Source: CAZAFM01 sp964484395 (GTDB taxonomy: Bacteria; Campylobacterota; Campylobacteria; Campylobacterales; CAZAFM01). From it: a stretch of DNA of 33,602 bases. The notes beneath the pieces are model-generated. The model saw only the letters and a program-made list of their open reading frames with translations. It was not told where the DNA came from and searched no databases. The DNA is taken from NCBI GenBank assembly GCA_964484395.1, contig CAZAFM010000014.1:1-33602 (forward strand), read 5' to 3'. The position numbers were made by a program, and so were the translations under genes. This document shows, in pieces, positions 1-8,061 of the stretch (the first letter of the stretch is position 1; every line of letters begins with the position of its first letter).

Positions 1-2
1 AT

Positions 3-101
3 TTCTCATATAACAATCTATATGCTGATAGTATGATGGAAGTCTTCTTCTACAATCAAGGCTACAACAAATTAGTAGATGGTAGTAATGAGATATATTA
101 A
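3..101 (+). CDS. C-terminal end of an upstream reading frame, in frame with the next gene (partial)
   Basis: An open frame enters from the left edge and ends at the TAA at 99-101, giving 32 visible residues. It is in the same frame as the ORF that starts at 120, so one stop codon and six sense codons are all that separate them. Its segment ADSMMEVFFYNQGYN resembles ADSMQEYFLAYQKGYD at about residue 537 of the downstream protein. In both places an LPT(S/D)GI motif follows roughly 25-35 residues later; here it lies beyond the stop, in the downstream ORF. I therefore read this as the same repeat family, and probably as the front part of one gene split by a nonsense codon. A separate tandem gene is the alternative. 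The N-terminus lies outside the window. Confidence 0.6.
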   Translation, partial: FSYNNLYADSMMEVFFYNQGYNKLVDGSNEIY

Positions 102-119
102 GGAGAGCACACCACCATA

Positions 120-3104
120 ATGAGTGGAACTAAAACCTCTTACACATCCCTCCCTACAAGTGGAATTGTGAAGTATTATGACCCTTGGGAGGCTCATCAT
201 CTAAGTAGTGATGCATCTGGTACAGTATACTCATACAATAACTATGGAGTAGACTTTGATAACAACTTTGTTGGAGGATATAACCTATCTCCATATGGTT
301 ACTACGAAATATCAACTGGGAGCATACAAAACAGCTCTGGAGATGCTGTTATAACTGGTAGTGTAGTCTATAGATATCAAAATGGACTTACATATCAAGA
401 TAGCTACTCTGGTGATATAACTGGACGCTTTTATGGTTCAAACTATCAAGGTATAGGCATAGTGGATGATACTGAAAACTACAGAGGGGTTTTAGGACTA
501 TACAAAGACCCTATAAACCCAACTCCTACTAATCCAACTGGAACTCTATCAAATAGTGGTTATGCTATTATGTACAACAATGATGGTTCAGTCATGGATG
601 GAACTCTTGAGCTAAGCATTGATAGAGCTAGCCGATACATATCCTCAACCATAACAACAGAGAGTTATGGTGAGCTAAGCTTTGATGGTGGAAATGCTAA
701 CAAGGATGGAATGTACTTTAGTGATGATGCTTTTTTAGCACTTAATGCAAGTGGTACTGATGCTTTTTCACATATAGATGATGGGTATTTTGGTGTATTC
801 ACAGACTATATAGGACAGCAGTACCAAAACGCAAGAGCAGTAACTGATCTAAAGCTAGGTGCTATGCTAGCAGGTGAGATAGGTGGAAGCAGTAGTATCA
901 ATGGGGCTTCATACTGGGTAGCTGGAACCAAAACTCCTGATTCTTTTTTTGCCACAGCTAACGCACCTAGTGAGCCACTACTATATCAAGCCTCACTTGT
1001 AGGACTTGTAAAATCTGATGGTACATACTATAATCTTTATGACTTCCATGATGAAACCACTCAAAATATGTTAACCCTCTCTTTTGACTTCCAAAATGAT
1101 AATTTTCACGGAGAGATGTCGCTCAACTATGGCGGACACCATGATAGTGAAGGAAACTATATTGATGGTAGTGAGTGGATTATAGCCGTAGCAAAAGCTA
1201 GTGACTCAAGCATAGGACGCAACTACTACGCAATTCTAAATGATTTTGAAGGATGGCTAGATGGTAGCTTCTATGGGGATAATGCAGAAGCTATTGGTGG
1301 TATTTTTAAGATAGAGTCGCCTGAAGGCAAAATGGCATATGGAGCATACGGAGGAACAGTAGATCCAAGTGATATGTATATAGGATATACTGGTGTTGGT
1401 GGGTTTACCAAGTATATACTCCTTACAGAAAGCAATCCAAACTATGATGGAACCTATTTTGCACCACTAGCACTTAGTAGTGAAGATGCATACTTTGCAT
1501 TTAATGGACCAAATATATCTTTCTATGGTGGCGGACAGTCACTTGAATACAAAGACAATTACAACACTATACAAGGTAATGAGTTTAAAAATGTAGATGT
1601 ATCAGCTAGCTTTGGTATTCCAAGCTCAACCTATACTGGTGGTATAGTTGGTAACTTTGGCATGATAGAAGGTCAAGGACTGATAGATAGTGACACAGAT
1701 GGTGCTTACTATAACTGGTCTTTTATGGCTGATAGTATGCAGGAGTACTTTTTAGCATATCAAAAAGGATATGATATGTCACCTCAAAACAATCAGCTAA
1801 CACAGGTCGTAGCTTTTGGTAAACAGAGTGTTTATGATAACCTCCCTACAGATGGAATCTATAGCTACGCTGAGCCAGACCTTGATGCCTCGTATAGCCC
1901 AAATGACCCAGTAGCACTAGGTGAAAGCATAGGTACTATAAACTGGAGAAGCAAAGCCTATCTATCAGTCAACAGAAATGCAGATGATGGAAGCATAATG
2001 CTAAAAATAGGTAGAGTTGGAGAGAGTAATGGATATGCTATCATAGAAGCAGATAGTAAAAACTTCCAGTATGAAAGTAGTTTTAGCCCACCAACCTACT
2101 TCAATGGTAATGTAGACGGATTTATGTTTGGTTCTAATCAACAAGGGTTGGTTGTAAGTGATAACTATGTGGAAGTTGATACAGCTGGAACAACCCAACT
2201 AAACATCCAAGCAGGCTTCCAAGACCTAAATGACAGACAGACAAGCTCAACACCAAGCGGTACATCAATACTAGAAGGCTACACAGCCTCAGCATATAAA
2301 GATACAAGCTTGCAGACAGATCCATTTATAGGGATTGGAAGTGCAGTTATGATACTTGATAGAGACAATGGACTTGTAGAAGCTGATTTGAATCCCGATA
2401 CAACACAGTATGGTGGACATCAAACATATGGTAGTGACAACACAGCTAACTACAAGCTATCTTCATACATTAGAGATGACTTCTTTGCAGCACTACCTAG
2501 AAATGGTGGGACACTAGAAAACTCAAATACTGAACTGTACTCCACAGATACGCGTGGCTATATGATAGCTATGGATACAAGTAGTGATGCAGGAAGTGAC
2601 TATGTGAGTTGGGGCTACTGGGCAATGTCTGCAGAAGGTGCAGTTGATAATGCAAATCTCCTAGAAGTAGACCCAAGGTCGATGTGGATAGCAGGTGAAC
2701 CAACCCCTCAAGCATATATTGATACTCTTGTAGATGGGAACACAGTATATAACTATAGTGGTGATGTTATGGGTACATATTTTAATAGTAGTAACGCTAT
2801 GAGTGCCTTAGAGGCTGATTCAAACTTTAATATGGAGATAAACTTTGGTACTGGATTAGTTGGAGGTACATTTTTTCTAAAAACAGATGATGGAGACTGG
2901 GATGAGTCTTTTACAGCTACACCAGCAGAAGAAGCAGATGACCTCAAGATTAGCAAAGGAAAGTATGAAGGGACATTTACTAGCCATCCGGCTTCTGCTA
3001 TACAAGGAAGAGTTTATGGACCAAATGCTGAAGCAACAGGTGGCTCTTTTGCTATTTCAGATTCAAGCAAACAAGCTATAGGGGTTTTTAAGGGTAAAAG
3101 ATAA
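120..3104 (+). CDS. Large TbpB-like beta-repeat surface protein (possibly the 3' part of a split gene)
   Basis: This 994-residue protein is rich in Gly, Ser, Asn, Asp and Tyr and has few Cys. Short modules of the type GxFYGxNxxxxGG recur at about residues 98-114, 374-393, 662-676 and 964-976. The last, GRVYGPNAEATGGSF followed by a terminal GVFKGKR, is the signature of the beta-barrel domain of transferrin-binding protein B-like surface proteins. A second module, (Y/M)W(V/I)AGxxTP, occurs near residues 265 and 855. Such proteins normally reach the cell surface, but this ORF has no signal peptide or lipobox at its N-terminus. The AGGAG at 101-105 lies 14 bases from the ATG, which is longer than usual. 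With the in-frame fragment just upstream, this suggests that the true N-terminus lies further left. Ligand unknown; an adhesin or metal/heme-related role is only inference. It converges with truD. Confidence 0.7.
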   Translation: MSGTKTSYTSLPTSGIVKYYDPWEAHHLSSDASGTVYSYNNYGVDFDNNFVGGYNLSPYGYYEISTGSIQNSSGDAVITGSVVYRYQNGLTYQDSYSGDITGRFYGSNYQGIGIVDDTENYRGVLGLYKDPINPTPTNPTGTLSNSGYAIMYNNDGSVMDGTLELSIDRASRYISSTITTESYGELSFDGGNANKDGMYFSDDAFLALNASGTDAFSHIDDGYFGVFTDYIGQQYQNARAVTDLKLGAMLAGEIGGSSSINGASYWVAGTKTPDSFFATANAPSEPLLYQASLVGLVKSDGTYYNLYDFHDETTQNMLTLSFDFQNDNFHGEMSLNYGGHHDSEGNYIDGSEWIIAVAKASDSSIGRNYYAILNDFEGWLDGSFYGDNAEAIGGIFKIESPEGKMAYGAYGGTVDPSDMYIGYTGVGGFTKYILLTESNPNYDGTYFAPLALSSEDAYFAFNGPNISFYGGGQSLEYKDNYNTIQGNEFKNVDVSASFGIPSSTYTGGIVGNFGMIEGQGLIDSDTDGAYYNWSFMADSMQEYFLAYQKGYDMSPQNNQLTQVVAFGKQSVYDNLPTDGIYSYAEPDLDASYSPNDPVALGESIGTINWRSKAYLSVNRNADDGSIMLKIGRVGESNGYAIIEADSKNFQYESSFSPPTYFNGNVDGFMFGSNQQGLVVSDNYVEVDTAGTTQLNIQAGFQDLNDRQTSSTPSGTSILEGYTASAYKDTSLQTDPFIGIGSAVMILDRDNGLVEADLNPDTTQYGGHQTYGSDNTANYKLSSYIRDDFFAALPRNGGTLENSNTELYSTDTRGYMIAMDTSSDAGSDYVSWGYWAMSAEGAVDNANLLEVDPRSMWIAGEPTPQAYIDTLVDGNTVYNYSGDVMGTYFNSSNAMSALEADSNFNMEINFGTGLVGGTFFLKTDDGDWDESFTATPAEEADDLKISKGKYEGTFTSHPASAIQGRVYGPNAEATGGSFAISDSSKQAIGVFKGKR

Positions 3105-3110
3105 CCCTTA
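3089..3110. other. Hairpin at the convergent junction of the surface-protein gene and truD
   Basis: TAAGGGT (3089-3095) can pair with ACCCTTA (3104-3110) around an 8-base loop containing the end of the plus-strand gene. Neither strand has a T-run after it, so it is a weak terminator candidate at best. Confidence 0.3.
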
Positions 3111-4178
3111 CAACTCCCCTCCCTTTATCTGCTCCAAAAGGGTTGTGGCATAACAACCCTTTGGCAGGTAGAAGCTAAGCTCTCCCCATGCCTCGCTCTG
3201 TTTGTAGGTGAACTCTAGATTTTCTGCCCAGACCCAAGCATATCTTCTAACTCCACTTAGTTTTATGTTTTCATCTATGTACTCTTTTTCTACCTCCCAT
3301 GCTTTGTCTTTACTAAACTCACACTTCTTTCCACACAGTAGCCCAGTAGGTGATATGGTTTTTGCTTCAAACCTCGAAGCAAGCTCCAAAACATCATCAT
3401 CACCAAAAAGCCTACCATGAGGATAGTGACACATAACATCCCCTGCAAAAAGCTTAAAAAGATGAGATTGCTCACCAAGGAGCTTTATGGTTTCACTCTC
3501 AAGCATTAGAGCCTCTGATGCTTCTTTAGCACTCATGGAGTTTACTATCTTGGATATTTCTACTCTTTTGGCTAGCCAATTATTGAACAGCTCACTTTGG
3601 TAGGCGTTTATCAAAAACTCTTTTTTATAATTCACCCTACCCCTTTGATTTTGGGCTACTATCTTACCCTCTTTTGCATTATCTCCATCCCTGCCAAAGC
3701 GCTGATATCCAAAGTAGTTAGCAAAGCCATATTTTCTAATACTCTCTATTACGGAGGTTATTTTAGTAGCGTCAGTTGGGTTTAGCTTTTTTATGCGGAT
3801 AAAGAAGTGATTTCCTTTTAGATGACCTGTTTTTAGCTTGTTTTTGTGAAGCGTTCTCTCAAGTATCTTGATATTTTCATCACTTAGATACTCTAGGCTT
3901 TTTTCATACTTCTTGGGTAGTGAGATGTGTTGAATGGTGTAGGCTTGCTTATCTTTTAGTCCTGCATATCCTATCTCTTTTATAGGGATATGGGCTGATG
4001 AGGATAGTGTGTTTAGTAGCTCATGGGTACTAAGCCCTCTTTTAGCGACTTTTAAAACAAGATGCTCCCCTTCACCGCTAAACTCATATAGTGGAACCTC
4101 TGTGACTACAAAGTCTTTTGGGTTTTGGTTGAAGTAGAACTCTATAGGAGAGTGAGTTAGTAGGCTAAGTCTTTTCAA
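3108..4178 (-). CDS. truD: tRNA pseudouridine(13) synthase TruD
   Basis: TruD converts U13 of certain tRNAs to pseudouridine. The family motif GYAGLKDKQAYTIQHIS is present and contains the catalytic Asp. NYFGYQRFGRDG and FLINAYQSELFNNWL follow and match the conserved TruD core. An ATG at 4196 would give 362 residues, but it has no Shine-Dalgarno sequence. An AAGGAG inside that extension sits 8 bases before a TTG at 4178, and this TTG overlaps the thiL stop as TTGA, a classic translational-coupling arrangement. I therefore prefer a 356-residue product, starting MKRLSLLTHSPIEF. It is co-transcribed with thiL just upstream, and its 3' end converges with the large surface-protein gene with only 3 bases between the stops. 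Family assignment is secure; only the start is open. Confidence 0.93.
   Translation of the reverse strand: MKRLSLLTHSPIEFYFNQNPKDFVVTEVPLYEFSGEGEHLVLKVAKRGLSTHELLNTLSSSAHIPIKEIGYAGLKDKQAYTIQHISLPKKYEKSLEYLSDENIKILERTLHKNKLKTGHLKGNHFFIRIKKLNPTDATKITSVIESIRKYGFANYFGYQRFGRDGDNAKEGKIVAQNQRGRVNYKKEFLINAYQSELFNNWLAKRVEISKIVNSMSAKEASEALMLESETIKLLGEQSHLFKLFAGDVMCHYPHGRLFGDDDVLELASRFEAKTISPTGLLCGKKCEFSKDKAWEVEKEYIDENIKLSGVRRYAWVWAENLEFTYKQSEAWGELSFYLPKGCYATTLLEQIKGGEL
3137..3162. other. Perfect 10-bp hairpin inside the 3' end of truD
   Basis: AAAGGGTTGT (3137-3146) pairs perfectly with ACAACCCTTT (3153-3162) around a 6-base loop. Two more CC/GG pairs are possible beyond a one-base bulge. It lies in the last codons of truD, 35-60 bases past the end of the opposing gene. 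No T-run follows on either strand, so a role in RNA stability or in ending read-through from the convergent gene is possible but unproven. Confidence 0.4.
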
Positions 4179-5002
4179 AAGTGATGCTCCTTGCATGGGT
4201 TTATAAATCTTCCCCTAGTAGCCCTAGCAAAAGGGGTTATTTTTACCCTATGCTTTTTAGCTAGTCTCTCTATAGTTTTTTTGTACTTTATATCATAGCT
4301 AAAGAGCATTCCGTACTCCTCACCACTGCATCCGATGGATTTTTTGATAGAATGATAAAACTCAAAGCCAACTCTGTTTATCTTAGAGAGTCTGCTAAGC
4401 TCAAAAAATAGCCCATCTGATATATCAAGCCCACTACTTACATAAGGCGCTATAGCGTAGAAAAACTCACCTTCTAGTTTAGGGGTGATTAGTTTGGAGT
4501 TTTTTGGGATTTTATGACCTAAAAGAGCTTTTTTTAGATCTCTTGCTACACTACCAAGCTCTCCTGTATATGCTAGTTCATGCCCTAGCTTAAGCCCCTT
4601 TCGCTCTACTAGCTTGCCAAGTGGCTTTGAGATAATGGTAATAGATATATCTAGCTTAGAGTTTGCTATAGTGTCTCCACCTACTATCTCACATCCATAT
4701 TTTTTTGACACTTCCAAAAACCCACTTGTAAGTTCATCTATCTGATTTTTTGTAATGCTCTTTGGCATAGCTATGGTTAGCAAAGCATAAAGAGGCTTAG
4801 CATTCATAGCAATTGCATCTGATATGTTTACTAGCATGGATTTTTGGGCAATCTCTTTTAGGCTACTCCACTCTCTTTTAAAGTGGATATTTTCAAAAAA
4901 AGCATCCATAGAATAGATAAGCCCATCTTTATAGACGCCATCATCCCCTATACCACTAGATTTAGTAGAAATCTTATCAATAAAATAACTCTCTTTTTTC
5001 AT
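4175..5002 (-). CDS. thiL: Thiamine-monophosphate kinase
   Basis: ThiL phosphorylates thiamine monophosphate with ATP to give thiamine diphosphate, the active cofactor. The 275-residue protein shows the family features in order: GIGDDG near residues 18-22, an acidic FFENIHF strand in place of the usual VEGVHF, NISDAIAMNAKP, VGGDT and the later SGLDISDGL. It is shorter than typical enterobacterial ThiL (about 325 residues). Its stop overlaps the likely truD TTG start (TTGA), so the two form an operon. No ribosome binding site precedes the ATG, and a strong extended -10 lies so close that the transcript may begin at or near the start codon. It is divergent from sodB. Confidence 0.92.
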   Translation of the reverse strand: MKKESYFIDKISTKSSGIGDDGVYKDGLIYSMDAFFENIHFKREWSSLKEIAQKSMLVNISDAIAMNAKPLYALLTIAMPKSITKNQIDELTSGFLEVSKKYGCEIVGGDTIANSKLDISITIISKPLGKLVERKGLKLGHELAYTGELGSVARDLKKALLGHKIPKNSKLITPKLEGEFFYAIAPYVSSGLDISDGLFFELSRLSKINRVGFEFYHSIKKSIGCSGEEYGMLFSYDIKYKKTIERLAKKHRVKITPFARATRGRFINPCKEHHF

Positions 5003-5008
5003 TGTAAC

Positions 5009-5017
5009 ATTGTATCA
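5009..5017 (-). promoter_or_regulatory. Extended -10 promoter of thiL-truD
   Basis: Read on the minus strand this is TGATACAAT, an extended -10 whose last base lies 6 bases before the thiL ATG. Transcription would start at about 5002, giving a leaderless or nearly leaderless mRNA. A second TTACAAT runs into the ATG itself. The call rests on the motif only. Confidence 0.45.
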
Positions 5018-5025
5018 CAATAGAT

Positions 5026-5054
5026 TTGACATTATGTTTTTATTGTGGTAGGGT
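5026..5054 (+). promoter_or_regulatory. Possible sigma-70 promoter of sodB-HiPIP
   Basis: A perfect TTGACA (5026-5031) is followed after 17 bases by TAGGGT (5049-5054), a poor -10. It lies 31 bases ahead of the sodB ATG. No clear Fur or PerR box was seen in the 82-base divergent region. Confidence 0.3.
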
Positions 5055-5084
5055 GTAAGAAATCTTTAACAAAAGGACATAAAA

Positions 5085-5762
5085 ATGGCATTTGAACTTC
5101 CAAACCTACCATTTTCATACGACTCTCTTGCACCAAATATATCAAGAGAAACACTAGAGTACCACCATGACAAACATCATAGCACATACATAAAAAAGCT
5201 AAATGGGCTCATAAAAGGCAGTGATGATGAGAATAAAACTCTTGAAGCACTTGTAAAAAACTCAAGTGGAGGAGTTTTTAACAACGCAGCCCAAGCGTGG
5301 AACCATGAGTTTTACTGGAATTGCCTATGTGATGATAGTAAAGAGCCTTCACTTGAGCTAAAAAGCGCTATTGAGAAAGAGTTTGAATCTTTTCAGAGGT
5401 TCAGAGATGAGTTTATTGATACCACAGCTACTCTTTTTGGTTCTGGATGGAGTTGGCTTACTTTGGATGACAAAGGTAAGCTTGCAATAGAGAAGAGTTG
5501 TAATGCAAACAACCCTTTGCGAGAAGGTAGGGCACCACTACTAACATGCGATATGTGGGAGCATGCATACTATATAGATTATAGAAATGACAAAGTAGCC
5601 TACCTAAATGCTTTTTGGGAAAAGATAAACTGGGAGTTTGTAAGCCAAAACTACAGTTATGCAAAAAACAACCTAGATTATCTATCAGCACCGTGTAAGG
5701 ACAGTTCACCAGTGTGTGAATATGTAGATAATCTGCAGTCTCAAGAAACATCACAAACATAA
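5085..5762 (+). CDS. sodB: Iron superoxide dismutase
   Basis: This cytosolic Fe-type superoxide dismutase (225 residues) converts superoxide to oxygen and hydrogen peroxide. The four expected metal ligands are visible: His27 in the EYHHDKHHSTY segment, His74 in AQAWNHEFYW, and Asp156 and His160 in CDMWEHAYYIDY. The AQAWNHEFYW signature points to iron rather than manganese. It is about 30 residues longer than E. coli SodB, with an extra C-terminal tail carrying two Cys (near residues 205-211) whose role is unknown. There is no signal peptide. An AAAGGA ribosome binding site precedes the ATG. The gene for an exported HiPIP follows after only 12 bases behind a strong AAGGAGG site, so the two are very likely co-transcribed. 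Confidence 0.95.
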   Translation: MAFELPNLPFSYDSLAPNISRETLEYHHDKHHSTYIKKLNGLIKGSDDENKTLEALVKNSSGGVFNNAAQAWNHEFYWNCLCDDSKEPSLELKSAIEKEFESFQRFRDEFIDTTATLFGSGWSWLTLDDKGKLAIEKSCNANNPLREGRAPLLTCDMWEHAYYIDYRNDKVAYLNAFWEKINWEFVSQNYSYAKNNLDYLSAPCKDSSPVCEYVDNLQSQETSQT

Positions 5763-5774
5763 AAAGGAGGAAAA

Positions 5775-6020
5775 ATGGATAGAAGAGTTTTTTTTAGAAA
5801 AAGTGGAATAGCATTTGGTGGTCTAATGATAGGCTCATTACTGACAATAAATGCACATGCAAAACAGAGTAAAGATGTTGCAAACTATCAAAAAACTCCC
5901 AAAGATGGTGAGAAGTGTAGTGATTGCACATATTTCATCAAACCAGATAGTTGTAAAGTAGTAGAAGGAAGCGTCAAAGAAGATGGCTGGTGCAAACTCT
6001 ATCACAAGAAAGATAAGTGA
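5775..6020 (+). CDS. High-potential iron-sulfur protein (HiPIP), Tat-exported
   Basis: This 81-residue precursor begins MDRRVFFRKSG followed by a hydrophobic stretch and an AHA cleavage site near residue 29. That is a twin-arginine (Tat) signal, as expected for a protein exported with its cluster already inserted. The mature part has four Cys in the HiPIP arrangement: CSDC, then Cys in PDSC, then GWC. They would hold one [4Fe-4S] cluster that cycles between 3+ and 2+ as a periplasmic electron carrier. It follows sodB by 12 bases with a strong AAGGAGG site, so the operon pairs a cytosolic superoxide scavenger with a periplasmic electron carrier. Its redox partner is not in the window. Confidence 0.88.
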   Translation: MDRRVFFRKSGIAFGGLMIGSLLTINAHAKQSKDVANYQKTPKDGEKCSDCTYFIKPDSCKVVEGSVKEDGWCKLYHKKDK

Positions 6021-6034
6021 TTAGTCAAAAGTAA

Positions 6035-6056
6035 AGGACTGCTGCTAAGTAGTCCT
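6035..6056 (+). terminator. Likely terminator of sodB-HiPIP
   Basis: AGGACTGCT (6035-6043) pairs with AGTAGTCCT (6048-6056) with one G-U pair and a 4-base loop, 15 bases after the HiPIP stop. The following bases, AGCTTGTCT, are only modestly T-rich, so termination may be incomplete. Confidence 0.5.
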
Positions 6057-6169
6057 AGCTTGTCTAAACATACCTACAATTAAATCTTAATTTTTTAAAT
6101 TTACTTTTTATTTAACCTCACTTGTGATAATCTTAGGAAAATTTAAACATCCAACCTAGAGAGGGCAAA

Positions 6170-8026
6170 ATGAACGCAAACCGTAAAATCACTTTAATAA
6201 TCTTCAGCATGGTATCTATCCTAACTGCCATTATAGTTATTCTAGTCGCTATAGGTTCGCGAGAGAGTGGATATGAGCATGCGGAGAAGCGAGCACAACT
6301 AACTGCGGAAATCGTAAAAAATGCCCTAACAGCCTATATGGTAAATGGAAATATGCATCAAAGAGATGTTTTTCTAGATAGTATGAAAAAGCTTGAAAAT
6401 GTTAAAGACCTTTGGGTTGTAAGAGCTCAGAGTGTTACAGATCAATATGGTGAACCTATGCAGAACGAAAAACCAAGAGATGCTATAGACAAAGAGGTCT
6501 TAAGATCTGGAATAGAAATTACTAAAACAGATGAGACTTTTAAGAGTGCTTCACTTAGGACAACCATCCCCTATATAGCTTCAGCTAATGACAAGCCAAA
6601 CTGCCTTACCTGCCATAATGCAAAAGAGGGAGAGACATTAGGAGCAATCTCTTTGGAGTTTGATATACAAGATGATAGAGTTGAGGGAGTATATACACTA
6701 ACTAAGATAATAGGAACATCTATTATATTTCTTATTGTTATCCTAATCTTTATAAGCAGAAAAATCCAACCATACACATCTACTTTTGACTCTATAACAA
6801 ATGTTCTAAAAAGAGTTCACGAAGGTGATTATAGTATAAGGGCTAAAGAGGGTGTATACAAAGAGGATAAAGAGGCTGCAAAATGGCTAAATGAAATGAT
6901 AGAGAAGCTTGAAACAGTATTAAGTGGTATAGAAAAAAATCTAACCTCGTTTGTACACAACAGAGCTATAAACATCAACAACGATAAGCTTCTAACTGCT
7001 CAAGAGATAATCCAAGATATAGCAGATATATACAACTTCAAGAAGACTATTGAGACAGACCTTAACAAAGATGACATATATTATAGACTCATACAGACTA
7101 TGAAAAACAAGCTAAAAATAAAAGAGTTTGTAATATTTGAAAACAACCTAAATAAAAACGACAGAACAATCATCTATGAAAGTACAACTGGTATTGCATG
7201 TTGTGAGTTGGATAATGATATCAAAAACCAGTGTAGAGCAGAGAGAACAAATATGGTCATCCAATCAGATAATTTTCCTGAGATATGTATGTCCGCTATT
7301 TGTACAGATGATGAAAAGAGATATATCTGTATCCCTTTTCAGATAAGTGAGCAAAAAAGTGTAACGATAAGTATCATATCTAGAACTAATGAGGAGCATA
7401 AGCACTCCAAATATCAAATAGGTATTATCAAGAAATACATAGAAGAGGCAAAACCTATTTTAGAAAGCAGAATGCTTATGGATGTACTTAAAGAGAGAAA
7501 CTTTGTAGATGGCCTAACGGGGCTTTATAATAGAAAGTTTTTAGATGAGTTTATAGACACAAAGCTTCAAAAAGAGCTTGACAAAGGTAGCAGGTTTGCG
7601 ATAATGCTTCTTGATGTGGATTATTTCAAAATGGTAAATGACACTTATGGACATGATGCAGGTGATGCTATACTTCAAAAACTCTCAGAAATTATGCGTG
7701 AAAATGTAGGTAGCAAGGGTCATGTTATTAGGTTTGGTGGGGAGGAGTTTTTGATACTTCTTGTTGGTTCTAGCGAGGATGATGCATATATGGTTGCTAC
7801 AGATATTAATAAACAGTTTGGAGAGATAGTCTTCCAATTTAATAATGAAAGCTTCAACAAAACTGTAAGCATAGGCTACTCATTTTTTCCTGATGATACA
7901 GACCAGATATGGAAATGTATAAAATACGCTGATTTATGCCTCTATAAAGCCAAAGAGACTGGAAGAAATAGAGTTATAAAGTTTGATAAATCTCTTCTAA
8001 AAGATAGTGAGAAGAAGAACTATTAA
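6170..8026 (+). CDS. Membrane diguanylate cyclase with periplasmic c-heme motif and Cys-rich cytoplasmic domain
   Basis: The 618-residue protein probably makes cyclic di-GMP in response to a redox or ligand signal. Order: membrane helix (about 7-29); periplasmic domain of the DUF3365/Tll0287-like type with a single CLTCH c-heme motif at 145-149; second helix (about 175-197); HAMP-like linker; an unassigned domain (about 290-440, perhaps GAF-like) with Cys344, 345, 355, 373, 378 and 387; and a C-terminal GGDEF domain (about 450-612) with DGLTGLYNRKF and the active-site GGEEF at 523-527. GGEEF is an accepted catalytic variant. The RxxD inhibitory site usually found just upstream is not present, so product feedback may be absent. 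A GAGAGGG site precedes the ATG. The gene stands alone, and no EAL or PilZ gene is nearby. Confidence 0.9.
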   Translation: MNANRKITLIIFSMVSILTAIIVILVAIGSRESGYEHAEKRAQLTAEIVKNALTAYMVNGNMHQRDVFLDSMKKLENVKDLWVVRAQSVTDQYGEPMQNEKPRDAIDKEVLRSGIEITKTDETFKSASLRTTIPYIASANDKPNCLTCHNAKEGETLGAISLEFDIQDDRVEGVYTLTKIIGTSIIFLIVILIFISRKIQPYTSTFDSITNVLKRVHEGDYSIRAKEGVYKEDKEAAKWLNEMIEKLETVLSGIEKNLTSFVHNRAININNDKLLTAQEIIQDIADIYNFKKTIETDLNKDDIYYRLIQTMKNKLKIKEFVIFENNLNKNDRTIIYESTTGIACCELDNDIKNQCRAERTNMVIQSDNFPEICMSAICTDDEKRYICIPFQISEQKSVTISIISRTNEEHKHSKYQIGIIKKYIEEAKPILESRMLMDVLKERNFVDGLTGLYNRKFLDEFIDTKLQKELDKGSRFAIMLLDVDYFKMVNDTYGHDAGDAILQKLSEIMRENVGSKGHVIRFGGEEFLILLVGSSEDDAYMVATDINKQFGEIVFQFNNESFNKTVSIGYSFFPDDTDQIWKCIKYADLCLYKAKETGRNRVIKFDKSLLKDSEKKNY

Positions 8027-8061
8027 GACTGCTATTTAGTAGATAAGCAAGAGCAGAAGAA

